The notes: generated by a model from the letters alone, not told the origin. 24,538 nt of DNA from W0P28-013 sp051878315 (GCA_051878315.1 JBJEJW010000017.1:1-24538), one strand, 5' to 3'; shown: positions 1 through 7,662, counted from the first letter of the stretch. Program-made: numbers and translations.

Positions 1-64
1 ATGAAAGTTTTGTTGAGCGTCGATAATTCAGCCTTGCCGTCGTCCCGGCCGGTGCATAACATGC

Positions 65-92
65 AAGCCCTGCACAGCAAAGTGCGGGGCTT
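65..92 (+). terminator. Terminator-like hairpin, copy 1
   Basis: The stem AAGCCCTGCAC (65-75) pairs with GTGCGGGGCTT (82-92) around the loop AGCAAA, as 11 pairs including one G-U, and a T-rich stretch follows. A nearly identical hairpin lies at 648-675. This copy probably ends a gene that enters from the left. The reading frame with a TAA at 24-26 is a candidate tail, but only seven codons of it are visible, so it is not called as a gene. Confidence 0.6.
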
Positions 93-156
93 TGTTGTGC
101 TTGTTCATTTGTAACTGTAATGCGGCGGTTTTGTAACCTAAATTTGATAAATTTAT

Positions 157-187
157 TTTGCCGAATCGCCGGAATGCTATAATTTTG
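157..187 (+). promoter_or_regulatory. Bacteroidota-type promoter for the 216-644 gene
   Basis: A -33 TTTG (157-160) is followed by 19 bases and then TAATTTTG (180-187), an exact match to the TAnnTTTG -7 consensus of this phylum. Transcription should begin near 194, leaving a leader of about 20 bases before the ATG at 216. This is the best-formed promoter in the window. Confidence 0.75.
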
Positions 188-215
188 CAGTATAAAACCT
201 TTTCCCTTAACAATT

Positions 216-644
216 ATGGGTTTATTGGATAATTACACCGGCATAGGCATGAGCCCGCGCCCGAAATTTTTGCACCAAGATTATATGCTTCATATAGCAC
301 ATGCTATGTACGATGAGGTCTTTGCGAATGGCATGATTGTTCGTACCGAATCGACGGTAACCGATAATTGGGACGACAAAGCCCCCGATGTGATTATTTA
401 CAATCGGAACAATGTGCCGCTGATGTTTTTGGAGATTACGACGCACTGCGAATGCCGCAAAATAATGCGGAAATGCGAGAAGTTGCAAACACGTTTCCCC
501 GCGTGCGAGTGCTTTGTGTTCGACTACGAAACGCGCGAGTTGTTTTTGCTCGATGTGGCACAGCGCTGTTGGCATTCGCAGGCCGATGCGGATTTGTATT
601 CGACCTATTTAACGCATCCTTTAATGTACTATATCGAATTTTAA
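216..644 (+). CDS. Small PD-(D/E)XK-nuclease-like protein of unknown role
   Basis: This encodes 142 residues with no signal peptide or membrane segment, so it is probably cytoplasmic. I do not recognise a named family. The middle reads like a Uma2-type restriction-endonuclease-like fold: Pro57-Asp58, a beta-strand pair, then Glu73-Ile-Thr, followed by a basic helix (residues 80-92) and a strand with VFDYETREL (101-109). In active PD-(D/E)XK enzymes the third position after Glu is usually Lys or Gln. Here it is Thr75, so activity is doubtful. Cysteines are frequent (78, 80, 87, 97, 99, 118) but do not form a clear zinc motif. The start is supported by a consensus promoter 29 bases upstream. 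The gene stands alone, bracketed by two near-identical hairpins (65-92 and 648-675). The coding region is secure; the fold assignment is inference. Confidence 0.75.
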   Translation: MGLLDNYTGIGMSPRPKFLHQDYMLHIAHAMYDEVFANGMIVRTESTVTDNWDDKAPDVIIYNRNNVPLMFLEITTHCECRKIMRKCEKLQTRFPACECFVFDYETRELFLLDVAQRCWHSQADADLYSTYLTHPLMYYIEF

Positions 645-647
645 TGT

Positions 648-675
648 AAGCCCTGCATAGTAAAGTGTGGGGCTT
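648..675 (+). terminator. Terminator hairpin, copy 2
   Basis: The stem 648-658 pairs with 665-675 around the loop AGTAAA, followed by TTTTTCTT. Compared with copy 1 (65-92), every base change keeps a pair or a G-U wobble. The hairpin begins four bases after the TAA of the small nuclease-like gene, so it is its terminator. It may also act on the opposite strand, where aroE ends at 701. Confidence 0.75.
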
Positions 676-700
676 TTTCTTATTATATATTTAAGGTGTG

Positions 701-1435
701 TCAGCGTGTCCAGATGCGGTAGGCGGCTTCGGCCTGCAAGTGCAACATTTCGAGGCCGTTTTTGGTGGTGGCACCATAATGTTCGCCGCGCGCCATAAAG
801 GCGGTTTGTGGCGGATTGTACACGAGGTCGAATAGCAAGTGCTTGTCTGTCAGCGCTTTGTATGGAATGTCGGGATAACTCTCCGTGTCGGGGAACATGC
901 CGAGCGGTGTGGTGTTGATAATCAATGTGTGCGAGGCGATGGTTTCGCTGTCGGTTTCGGCGTAGTCGAGGCGGCGCGGTCCGGCTTCGCGCGACACATA
1001 AATCCACGCGATGCCCAATTTGTCGAGCACGAACGTAACGGCTTTCGACGCACCGCCGGTGCCAAGCACAAGTGCGCGTTGGTGGTGGGGGCGCAGCAGC
1101 GGTCGCAGCGATTGCTCGAACCCGATGGCGTCGGTGTTGTAGCCTACAAGGCGTCGCGTGCCGTTGTCGGTAATGAATTTGATGGTGTTCACGGCGCCAA
1201 TGGCGGCAGCCGTGTCGTCCAATTGGTCTAAATAGGGTATGATGGCCGTTTTGTACGGAATGGTAACATTCAAACCGCTCCAATCGCCGGCCAACAGTGT
1301 GCCCAACTCGTCGGGCGTGGCAACTTCGCACAGGGCGTAGTCGGCGGCTATGTGTTGCTCAGCAAATTTTTGGGAGAAATATTTTTGCGAAAACGAATGT
1401 CCGAGTCTTCGACCGATCAGTCCGTAGTGTTTCAT
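701..1435 (-). CDS. aroE: Shikimate dehydrogenase (NADP-dependent)
   Basis: AroE reduces 3-dehydroshikimate to shikimate in the cytoplasmic chorismate pathway. The 244-residue protein shows the substrate-binding start (GRRLGHSFSQ, residues 8-17), NVTIPYK with catalytic Lys62, GAVNTI (80-85), GYNTDAIGF with catalytic Asp102, the nucleotide loop GTGGASKA (125-132), and the late INTTPLGMFP and NGLEML motifs. At 244 residues it is shorter than the roughly 270-residue E. coli enzyme. The chosen ATG (1433-1435) overlaps the dedA stop as ATGA, and the open frame upstream of it is only a shadow of dedA. It is the last gene of the lrp-TPR-dedA-aroE unit. Coupling to dedA looks translational rather than metabolic. 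Confidence 0.95.
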   Translation of the reverse strand: MKHYGLIGRRLGHSFSQKYFSQKFAEQHIAADYALCEVATPDELGTLLAGDWSGLNVTIPYKTAIIPYLDQLDDTAAAIGAVNTIKFITDNGTRRLVGYNTDAIGFEQSLRPLLRPHHQRALVLGTGGASKAVTFVLDKLGIAWIYVSREAGPRRLDYAETDSETIASHTLIINTTPLGMFPDTESYPDIPYKALTDKHLLFDLVYNPPQTAFMARGEHYGATTKNGLEMLHLQAEAAYRIWTR

Positions 1436-2166
1436 GGCTCTGCAGGTGTGTGTTTTTTTGCTTTGTGTCGGTGGACGATAACTTTTTTGATAACCATACC
1501 GATTATGACTGCTGCCACAATGACGACAACCGCAACGGACAATTCGTGATTGTATTTGTCGATAAGGTCGGCTTGCCCATGCGCTACATATCCAAGCAGT
1601 GCCAGCACTATGTTCCAGATGCCGGCGCCAAGAGTGGTGTAAAGGGCAAAACTGCCGATGTTCATGCGCGCGAGACCTGCCGGAATGGATATGAGTTGTC
1701 TGATACCGGGTACGAGCCGCCCGATGAACGTGGATATTTTGCCGTGGCGGTTGAAATAGTCTTCGGCTTTGCGCACTTTGTCGCTGCTGAGTAGGAATAT
1801 GTGACCGATTTTGCTGTCGGCGAATTTGTAGATAATCGGTCGTCCCAACCAAAGCGACAACAGATAGTTAATGAGTGCGCCGATAAGTGCACCGAGCGTG
1901 CCGAACACCACGACCAATGCAACATTCATCGGGTTCTCGGGGTCGCTGGCGACGTATGCGGCCGGCGGAATTACCACTTCAGACGGGAATGGAATGAACG
2001 AACTCTCAAGGGTCATCAGAGCGGTAATGCTACCGTAATTCATATTGGCATCGTACCAATTGATGATGCTACTGACGAGTGATTGGGTGCTATCCGGTTG
2101 CGCGGTTGCTTGTGCCGATAGTGTGCAAGTCAGGCCAAACAATAGGATTATGGCAATTTTTTTCAT
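1432..2166 (-). CDS. DedA/SNARE-associated-type membrane protein with N-terminal signal-like segment
   Basis: This 244-residue inner-membrane protein belongs to the DedA (VTT/SNARE-associated) family, members of which are linked to lipid flipping and proton-coupled membrane homeostasis. The diagnostic elements are present: FPSEVVIPPAAY near residue 60, a glycine-rich helix ending in SLWLGR, FNRHGKISTFIGRLVPGIR around 140-155, and PAGLARMNIGSF just after. A final hydrophobic helix (about 210-228) is followed by a very basic tail. The first 23 residues (MKKIAIILLFGLTCTLSAQA...) look like a Sec signal peptide with an Ala-x-Ala site, which is not typical of DedA proteins. The gene begins 6 bases after the TPR gene and overlaps aroE by four bases. 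The substrate cannot be told from sequence. Confidence 0.9.
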   Translation of the reverse strand: MKKIAIILLFGLTCTLSAQATAQPDSTQSLVSSIINWYDANMNYGSITALMTLESSFIPFPSEVVIPPAAYVASDPENPMNVALVVVFGTLGALIGALINYLLSLWLGRPIIYKFADSKIGHIFLLSSDKVRKAEDYFNRHGKISTFIGRLVPGIRQLISIPAGLARMNIGSFALYTTLGAGIWNIVLALLGYVAHGQADLIDKYNHELSVAVVVIVAAVIIGMVIKKVIVHRHKAKKHTPAEP

Positions 2167-2172
2167 GTGGTG

Positions 2173-3450
2173 TTATAATATTATGTGGTCGGCAGCTTTC
2201 GGAAAAATTTGCAGGAAAAATACCGACGCTTGCGTATCGGCCTGTTTGGCCAAATCGTAATAGGTTTGTGCTTGCTTGTAGTCGCCCGAACCGTAAAAAG
2301 CCAATGCACGGCATAGTTGTAACTTATCGAGGTCGCTATCCAGCTGATAAGCGTGTTCGTAAGCGGCGATAGCGTTCGTGAAATCGGCTACGTCGAAATA
2401 TAAATTGCCCAATTTCTGCCATGCCAATGCATGGTCGGGGTTGAGTCGGAGGGCTTCGCGAAAAGCGTCGATAGCCTCATTGTATTTCCCTTGTTTGTCG
2501 AGTATTTCGCCTATGGCTATATGTCCTTCGGGGGCTTCGGGATTCAAAGCGATGGCTTTGTTGAATGTAGCAAGAGCTTGATCGGTGCGTCCCAGATGGT
2601 CGTAACATTCGCCCAACAGCATCAGTATGACATCGTCTTCGGGGAAAATCTGTAGGTAACGAAGGCAAAATTCGGCCGCCTTGGCGTGGTTGTTTTGGTA
2701 GAATAGACAATAGGCTTTTTGCGACAATGCGATGGCGTTGTGCGGGTCGATGGCCAAAACGTATTCAAACGCCTTGAGGGCTTCGGGGTAATTGTCACAA
2801 TCTAAATACAATGCGCCCAAATAGTGCCACGTCGATATACGGTACGGGTCGATGTCGAGCACTCTGTTGTATAAGTCGATGGCTTGATTGTAATCGCCCA
2901 AATTTTCAAACGTAAAACCTTTGGCTTCCAAAAAATCGAGGTCTGCCGGATTGAGGGCTAACCCTCTGTCGATGAAGTAAAAACAATGTGTGTAATCTTG
3001 ATAGTTGTTGAGCAACATGATGATGTCGCCACATACTCCTTTGATGTCGTTTGCATCGCTGTCGTCGTTATCGACCATAAGCCGAAATTCGTCGAGGGCT
3101 TCGTTGCGGCGACCGAGTTTATAGAGTATCTCGGCGTGATTGTAGGCTTGCACGGGATCGTTCACATCGCGATATTGTTCGATGAGTGCCAACGCTTCGT
3201 CCAATTTGCCGAGGTGTAACAAAATAGCTGCTTTTTGGCAAAATAGGTGATTGTCGTTCGGGTGCAACCTGAAAGCGTAAGTCAACGCTTTTTGTGCATC
3301 GCGAATGTCGCCGTCGTACAAATAGTGCTCGATTATCAGTTCCATTTCATCTACATCGAAATAGTCGAGCCGATTGTGTGCGATGGCATTCTCGTAGCGG
3401 CGAATCATTTCGCGCTCATCGTCCGGTATTTCGTAGTCGTCGTTGCTCAC
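2173..3450 (-). CDS. Tetratricopeptide-repeat protein
   Basis: This encodes 425 residues made almost entirely of TPR helices, each about 34 residues. Typical units carry the pattern of Leu, Gly/Ala, Tyr, Ala and a final Pro, for example LGDYNQAIDLYNRVLDIDP and QGKYNEAIDAFREALRLNP. There is no signal peptide, membrane helix or enzymatic domain, so it is probably a cytoplasmic scaffold whose partner is unknown. The start is a GTG at 3448-3450 (giving MSNDDYEIPDDE). The longer open frame upstream overlaps the lrp gene and lacks TPR-like sequence. AAGG lies just ahead of this GTG, and it falls 13 bases after the lrp stop. The next in-frame ATG is inside the first helix. It is the second gene of the lrp-TPR-dedA-aroE unit. 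Confidence 0.9.
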   Translation of the reverse strand: MSNDDYEIPDDEREMIRRYENAIAHNRLDYFDVDEMELIIEHYLYDGDIRDAQKALTYAFRLHPNDNHLFCQKAAILLHLGKLDEALALIEQYRDVNDPVQAYNHAEILYKLGRRNEALDEFRLMVDNDDSDANDIKGVCGDIIMLLNNYQDYTHCFYFIDRGLALNPADLDFLEAKGFTFENLGDYNQAIDLYNRVLDIDPYRISTWHYLGALYLDCDNYPEALKAFEYVLAIDPHNAIALSQKAYCLFYQNNHAKAAEFCLRYLQIFPEDDVILMLLGECYDHLGRTDQALATFNKAIALNPEAPEGHIAIGEILDKQGKYNEAIDAFREALRLNPDHALAWQKLGNLYFDVADFTNAIAAYEHAYQLDSDLDKLQLCRALAFYGSGDYKQAQTYYDLAKQADTQASVFFLQIFPKAADHIIL

Positions 3451-3463
3451 GGATACCTTGTCG

Positions 3464-3931
3464 TTAGATGTCAAACGTCGATACTTGACGCACAAATAGT
3501 TCGTCGAGCGACATAAAGCAAGTTTCGGTATTGGATACGCCGTCGATGGCGGCAATGCGTTCCAAAATGATTTTCATCAAACTATGGTTGTCGCGCGCAT
3601 AGATTTTGACTAATAGGGTAAAATGACCTGTCGTGGCGTGACATTCTACAATTTCCGGGATGTCGTGCAACTGCGCTATCACATGGTGATAATTGGCCAT
3701 ATTGGCAATGGTTATGCCTACAAATGCGCAGGTTTGGTAGCCTATTTTGCTGACATCAACCGTAAATTCCGAGCCTTTGATGACTCCATTTTCCACCATT
3801 TTTTGTACACGCTGATGAATGGCCGCGCCGGATACACCACATTCGCGGGCCACTTCCAAAAACGGGATGCGGGCATTTTGCGAAATCATTTGCAGAATCT
3901 TCATGTCCAGTTTGTCAATCGGGTGCGCCAT
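3464..3931 (-). CDS. Lrp/AsnC-family transcriptional regulator
   Basis: This 155-residue DNA-binding protein has the standard layout. The N-terminal helix-turn-helix (residues 5-50) includes LDMKILQMISQNARIPFLEVAREC and the recognition helix VSGAAIHQRVQKM. The C-terminal RAM effector domain (about 65-145) includes GYQTCAFVGI, VECHATTGHFTLLVKIYA and IAAIDGVSNTETCF. Family members assemble as octamers and respond to amino acids or similar small ligands. The ligand here is unknown. It is the first gene of a four-gene unit, has its own Bacteroidota promoter (3979-4010), and is divergent from the nucleotidyltransferase gene at 4203. Autoregulation is usual in the family and plausible here. Confidence 0.93.
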   Translation of the reverse strand: MAHPIDKLDMKILQMISQNARIPFLEVARECGVSGAAIHQRVQKMVENGVIKGSEFTVDVSKIGYQTCAFVGITIANMANYHHVIAQLHDIPEIVECHATTGHFTLLVKIYARDNHSLMKIILERIAAIDGVSNTETCFMSLDELFVRQVSTFDI

Positions 3932-3978
3932 AGTTTTTCAAGGTTTATTAAGTTTGTATTTGCGAATAATATAAAATG

Positions 3979-4010
3979 CAAAGATACCAATAAAAACGAA
4001 AATGTGCAAC
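3979..4010 (-). promoter_or_regulatory. Promoter of the lrp-TPR-dedA-aroE unit
   Basis: Read on the minus strand, TATCTTTG (3986-3979) matches TAnnTTTG, and GTTG (4010-4007) sits 20 bases upstream as the -33 element. The predicted start of transcription is near 3972, about 40 bases ahead of the lrp ATG. Confidence 0.65.
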
Positions 4011-4144
4011 AAAAATCGAAAAAAATGCCGTTTTTTTTGTACACTGCGGCACTGACAAGGTGCTTGCGATGTGGTGTTGATAACTTTTTGCTTTTGTAGA
4101 TTAGCAGGTTGCGCGCTTTTTATTGCAGTTTTTGCCCCGATGAT

Positions 4145-4175
4145 TTCGCCGATAGAGAAAAAAACTGTAATTTTG
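4145..4175 (+). promoter_or_regulatory. Promoter of the nucleotidyltransferase-galE unit
   Basis: TAATTTTG (4168-4175) is an exact -7 element. The -33 position, 19 bases upstream, reads TTCG (4145-4148), one base off TTTG. The predicted transcript starts near 4182, about 20 bases before the ATG at 4203. Confidence 0.6.
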
Positions 4176-4202
4176 CACCGAATTTTGGGCAATCAATAAG
4201 GT

Positions 4203-5108
4203 ATGAAACCTACACTATTAGTTTTAGCCGCAGGCATGGGTAGTCGTTATGGCAGCCTGAAGCAGTTAGATGGCATTGGCCCTCATGGCGAAACCATTAT
4301 GGACTATTCGGTTTTCGATGCTTTGCGCGCCGGTTTTGGCAAAGTGGTATTTGTCATTCGGCATAGTTTCGAAGAGGAATTTCGTCGTCAAATCGTTGGC
4401 AAATACGAGAATCATATTCCGGTCGAAGTGGTATTTCAAGAGATTGATAAAGTGCCGGCCGGCATACCGTACAACACCGAACGCACCAAACCGTGGGGCA
4501 CGAATCATGCCATACAGATGGCGGCCGAAGTCATTCACGAGCCATTTGCCGTAATCAACTCCGACGATTTCTACGGCTGCGAATCGTATGTTTTGTTGGC
4601 CGATTTCTTGAAAAAGGCCGCCCATAGCACCGGTCGCTATTGCATGATTGCTTACCATGTCGAAAATACATTGTCGGAGAGCGGTGCTGTCAATCGCGGT
4701 GTATGTCGTGTTGATGAAAATCGCTTGCTGACATCGGTGGTCGAACGTACGCAAATAGAATGCACCGGCGGGGTAATACAATATCCGGCGGCCAATGGTT
4801 TGTACGAAACGTTGGATAAAGACGCGCTGGTATCAATGAATATGTGGGGTTTTACACCGGATTATTTTGACTATTCGCAAACCATGTTCGCCGACTTCTT
4901 GCAACAACGCGGCATGGATCCTAAATCCGAATTTTATATTCCAACCGTAGTCGATACGCTTATCGAAACGGGAAAAGCCACATGCGAGGTAATCGATACG
5001 CCTTCCAAATGGTTTGGTGTAACGTATGCCGATGATCGTCCGCAAGTGGTACTCAAAATAAATGGTCTAATTCGCGACGGCGTTTATCCGCAACAACTAT
5101 GGAAGTAA
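4203..5108 (+). CDS. Sugar-phosphate nucleotidyltransferase-like protein
   Basis: This 301-residue cytoplasmic enzyme has the NTP_transferase (GT-A-like) fold. The signature loop LAAGMGSRYGSLKQ (residues 8-21) binds the nucleotide, TKPWGTNHAIQMA (95-107) fits the base/ribose contact, and NSDDFYG (119-125) supplies the metal-binding Asp pair. Such enzymes join NTP and a sugar phosphate to make an NDP-sugar. The exact sugar is not evident; the family is often annotated simply as nucleotidyltransferase. It has its own promoter and overlaps galE by 10 bases, suggesting coupled expression and a shared role in supplying activated hexoses. AAGG lies just upstream of the ATG. Confidence 0.88.
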   Translation: MKPTLLVLAAGMGSRYGSLKQLDGIGPHGETIMDYSVFDALRAGFGKVVFVIRHSFEEEFRRQIVGKYENHIPVEVVFQEIDKVPAGIPYNTERTKPWGTNHAIQMAAEVIHEPFAVINSDDFYGCESYVLLADFLKKAAHSTGRYCMIAYHVENTLSESGAVNRGVCRVDENRLLTSVVERTQIECTGGVIQYPAANGLYETLDKDALVSMNMWGFTPDYFDYSQTMFADFLQQRGMDPKSEFYIPTVVDTLIETGKATCEVIDTPSKWFGVTYADDRPQVVLKINGLIRDGVYPQQLWK

Positions 5109-6172
5109 AAAAGATGATTAAAAAGATGCTTGATTTGTCGCACGATAAAATATTGGTGACAGGTGGCGCCGGCTATATCGGTTCGCATACGGTAGTAGCG
5201 CTTATGGAGGCCGGTTTCGACGTCTATGTTGTGGACAATTTGTCCAATTCCAATATCGAAGTGCTCAACGGCATCGAACAGATAACGGGCAAACGTCCCT
5301 TGTTCGAAAATATCGATTGCACCGACTATGTGGCGATGGATAAATTTTTTACCAAACACGAAGGCATTAAAGCGGTCATTCACTTCGCGGCAAGTAAGGC
5401 GGTCGGCGAATCGGTAACAGTGCCGTTGAAATACTATCGTAATAATGTGGTCGGTCTGGTTAATCTGCTGGAACTGATGCCTATTCACAAAGTGGAAGGA
5501 ATTGTGTTCTCGTCGTCGTGTACCGTGTACGGTCAACCCGATATACTGCCGGTGGACGAGACCGCGCCTATCAAAAAGGCATTGTCGCCCTACGGCAATA
5601 CGAAACAAATCTGCGAAAATATTATTTTCGATACCGTTCATGCCAATAATGCGCTGAAAAGCATTATCTTACGTTATTTCAATCCGATAGGTGCACACCC
5701 ATCGGCGCTGATAGGCGAACTGCCGAACGGCGTGCCGAACAATTTGGTACCGTTTGTGGTACAGACTGCTGCCGGCATGTATAAAAAAATTCGCATCTTC
5801 GGCGACGACTACAATACGCCCGACGGCACGTGCATTCGTGATTATATCAATGTGATGGATTTGGCCGAAGCGCATGTGTCGGCAGTGAAACGTCTGCTTG
5901 ATAAAGATCTGACGAAACCCGAAGTATTCAACCTCGGAACGGGTAAAGGCTTGTCGGTGATGGAACTGATAAAGACGTTCGAAGCGGTGACGGGCATGCG
6001 AGTACCTTACGAGATTGTAGGACGGCGCGAAGGCGACATCGAACAAGTGTGGGCAAACCCTGCGTTGGCTCAAAAAGTGCTGAAGTGGAAAGCCAAAACG
6101 TCGGTTGAAGATACGTTGGCTTCGGCGTGGCGTTGGCAACAACATTGCATGGAAGCTAAAAACGACAAATAA
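5099..6172 (+). CDS. galE: UDP-glucose 4-epimerase
   Basis: GalE interconverts UDP-glucose and UDP-galactose with tightly bound NAD in the cytoplasm. The 357-residue protein is an extended SDR: TGGAGYIGSH (21-30) is the NAD loop, HFAASKAVGES follows (95-105), SSSCTVYG (138-145) holds the catalytic Ser/Thr, and Tyr165-x3-Lys169 is the proton-transfer pair. RYFNPIGAHPS and DYINVMDLAEAH are further GalE hallmarks. The first ATG (5099) lies inside the end of the upstream gene. The ATG at 5114 has GGAAG eight bases ahead of it and may be the real start, since residues 1-5 are not conserved in type. A strong hairpin follows at 6209. Confidence 0.94.
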   Translation: MEVKKMIKKMLDLSHDKILVTGGAGYIGSHTVVALMEAGFDVYVVDNLSNSNIEVLNGIEQITGKRPLFENIDCTDYVAMDKFFTKHEGIKAVIHFAASKAVGESVTVPLKYYRNNVVGLVNLLELMPIHKVEGIVFSSSCTVYGQPDILPVDETAPIKKALSPYGNTKQICENIIFDTVHANNALKSIILRYFNPIGAHPSALIGELPNGVPNNLVPFVVQTAAGMYKKIRIFGDDYNTPDGTCIRDYINVMDLAEAHVSAVKRLLDKDLTKPEVFNLGTGKGLSVMELIKTFEAVTGMRVPYEIVGRREGDIEQVWANPALAQKVLKWKAKTSVEDTLASAWRWQQHCMEAKNDK

Positions 6173-6208
6173 GGCTGTGCCTCGGTTGTGTCTGCAGACG
6201 CAAAACAA

Positions 6209-6239
6209 AAAAGGAATCGGCGTATTGTCGATTCCTTTT
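6209..6239. terminator. Bidirectional terminator between galE and panD
   Basis: AAAAGGAATCG (6209-6219) pairs perfectly with CGATTCCTTTT (6229-6239) around a 9-base loop. A-rich sequence on the left and T-rich sequence on the right make it suitable for both convergent units: galE on the plus strand and the crp-pheS-panD unit on the minus strand. Confidence 0.8.
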
Positions 6240-6266
6240 GATTTTATTATGCTGTTTGTCAGTGTG

Positions 6267-6617
6267 TTACAGTAACTTGTTTGTTTGCGTGTCGGGGAAA
6301 ATGACTTTCGGACGGAATAGCGAAGCTTCGGTTTGCTCCATCCAAGTATAAGCCATAATGATGACCACATCGCCCACCGACACCAAATGGGCTGCGGCAC
6401 CATTTAGGCAGATGACTCCTGAACCTCGTTCGCCTTTGATGACGTAGGTTTCCAATCGATTCCCATTGTTGTTGTCTACTATTTGTACTCGCTCGTTGGC
6501 TACTATTCCTGCAGCGTCCATCAGGTCCTCGTCGATAGTGATGCTACCGATGTAGTCGAGGCAGGCTTCGGTAACGGTAACTCGGTGGATTTTTGATTTC
6601 AAGATGTTGACTAACAT
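6267..6617 (-). CDS. panD: Aspartate 1-decarboxylase (pyruvoyl enzyme)
   Basis: PanD decarboxylates L-aspartate to beta-alanine for pantothenate and coenzyme A synthesis. The 116-residue proenzyme is expected to cleave itself at Gly24-Ser25 (YIGSIT), converting Ser25 to the pyruvoyl cofactor. Other active-site residues match the E. coli enzyme in position: Lys9, Arg54, Thr57 and Tyr58 (RLETY, 54-58), followed by GERGSG and the NGAAAH loop. The start is the ATG at 6615-6617 (MLVNILKSKIHRV); the longer open frame overlaps pheS and is not PanD-like. It is the last gene of the crp-pheS-panD unit, 31 bases after pheS, and ends near a shared terminator. Confidence 0.96.
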   Translation of the reverse strand: MLVNILKSKIHRVTVTEACLDYIGSITIDEDLMDAAGIVANERVQIVDNNNGNRLETYVIKGERGSGVICLNGAAAHLVSVGDVVIIMAYTWMEQTEASLFRPKVIFPDTQTNKLL

Positions 6618-6648
6618 GATGTTGCTCGTTTTAATCCTCTGGTTTTGC

Positions 6649-7662
6649 TTATTGGAATTGCTGTAAGAATCGCACGTCGTTTTCGGAGAACATGCGCAGG
6701 TCTTTGACACGATATTTGAGGTTGGCAATGCGCTCAACACCCATGCCGAAAGCATATCCTGAATAAACATTCGGGTCGATACCGCAGGCTTTCAAAACGT
6801 TTGGATCGACCATACCGCATCCGAGAATCTCGACCCAACCTGTGTGTTTGCAGAAGTTGCAACCTGTACCGCCGCACAAGTCGCACGAAATGTCCATCTC
6901 GGCACTTGGCTCGGTGAACGGGAAATACGACGGACGCAGACGAATTTGCGTTTCTTCGCCGAACATCTCTTTTGCGAAGTAGAGTAACGCCTGTTTCAAA
7001 TCGGCGAAAGATACGTTTTTGTCGATATATAGGCCTTCTATTTGGTGGAAAAAACAATGTGCGCGATACGAAATCGCTTCGTTGCGGTACACGCGTCCGG
7101 GGCACAATACACGTATGGGCGGCTGTTGCGAGGTCATGATGCGGGTTTGTACGCTTGATGTGTGCGTACGTAATACGACATCGGGGTTTTGCTCGATGAA
7201 GAATGTGTCCTGCATGTCGCGTGCCGGGTGCTCGGGCGGAAAATTCAGCGCACCAAATACATGCCAATCGTCTTCGATTTCGGGACCTTCGGCCACAGAG
7301 AAGCCGATGCGCGAAAAAATATCGATAATTTCCTCTTTGACCAACGATAGCGGGTGGCGCGTGCCAAGGGCAATGGGGTCGGCCGAACGGGTTAAATCGT
7401 GTTTCGCAGCGCTGCTTTGGGTTGTGTCGATGACGGCTTTCAACTCGGCAAGTTTGTTTTGTGCCGCATCGCGCAGTTGGTTCAGTAGTTGTCCGATTTC
7501 GCGTTTATCTTCTTTCGGTACGTTGCGAAATTCGTCGAACAATTCCGAAATTCGTCCCTTTTTGCTGAGGTATTGTATGCGCAAAGCCTCTATGTCTTCT
7601 TGCGATTTTGCCGTCAAATCGTTTAGCGATTCGGCAATTTGTGCGATCTTCTCTTTTAACAT
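6649..7662 (-). CDS. pheS: Phenylalanyl-tRNA synthetase alpha subunit
   Basis: PheS is the catalytic subunit of the alpha2-beta2 class II synthetase that charges tRNA-Phe. The 337-residue protein has an N-terminal coiled coil (about 1-85) that grips tRNA, then the catalytic domain. Motif 2 appears at PGRVYRNEAISYRAHCFFHQIEG (about 188-210), and motif 3 near GYAFGMGVERIANLKY (302-317). An inserted four-cysteine knuckle, Cys260-x2-Cys263-x4-Cys268-x2-Cys271 then KHTGW, could bind zinc; this insertion is known in a subset of bacterial PheS proteins. pheT is not adjacent, as is common in this phylum. The gene starts 28 bases after the Crp/Fnr gene with no promoter between, so the two are probably co-transcribed. 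Confidence 0.96.
   Translation of the reverse strand: MLKEKIAQIAESLNDLTAKSQEDIEALRIQYLSKKGRISELFDEFRNVPKEDKREIGQLLNQLRDAAQNKLAELKAVIDTTQSSAAKHDLTRSADPIALGTRHPLSLVKEEIIDIFSRIGFSVAEGPEIEDDWHVFGALNFPPEHPARDMQDTFFIEQNPDVVLRTHTSSVQTRIMTSQQPPIRVLCPGRVYRNEAISYRAHCFFHQIEGLYIDKNVSFADLKQALLYFAKEMFGEETQIRLRPSYFPFTEPSAEMDISCDLCGGTGCNFCKHTGWVEILGCGMVDPNVLKACGIDPNVYSGYAFGMGVERIANLKYRVKDLRMFSENDVRFLQQFQ

Noticed and set aside
1..114. Open frame beginning with ATG at base 1
   Set aside because: It runs through the terminator hairpin at 65-92 and has no coding character. The frame ending at TAA 24-26 is a better candidate for an upstream gene's tail, but only seven codons are visible.
621..1331. 236-codon open frame on the minus strand over aroE
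   Set aside because: Rich in Arg and His with no domain pattern. It is a frame shadow of aroE, which has all its motifs in the other frame.
1297..1794. 165-codon plus-strand open frame over aroE and dedA
   Set aside because: Antisense shadow of two confidently identified genes.
3955..4050. Possible riboswitch or leader in the lrp/nucleotidyltransferase intergenic region
   Set aside because: The predicted leaders are only 20-40 bases, and the visible TGCCG/CGGCA pairing lies outside both. The region is explained by two divergent promoters.
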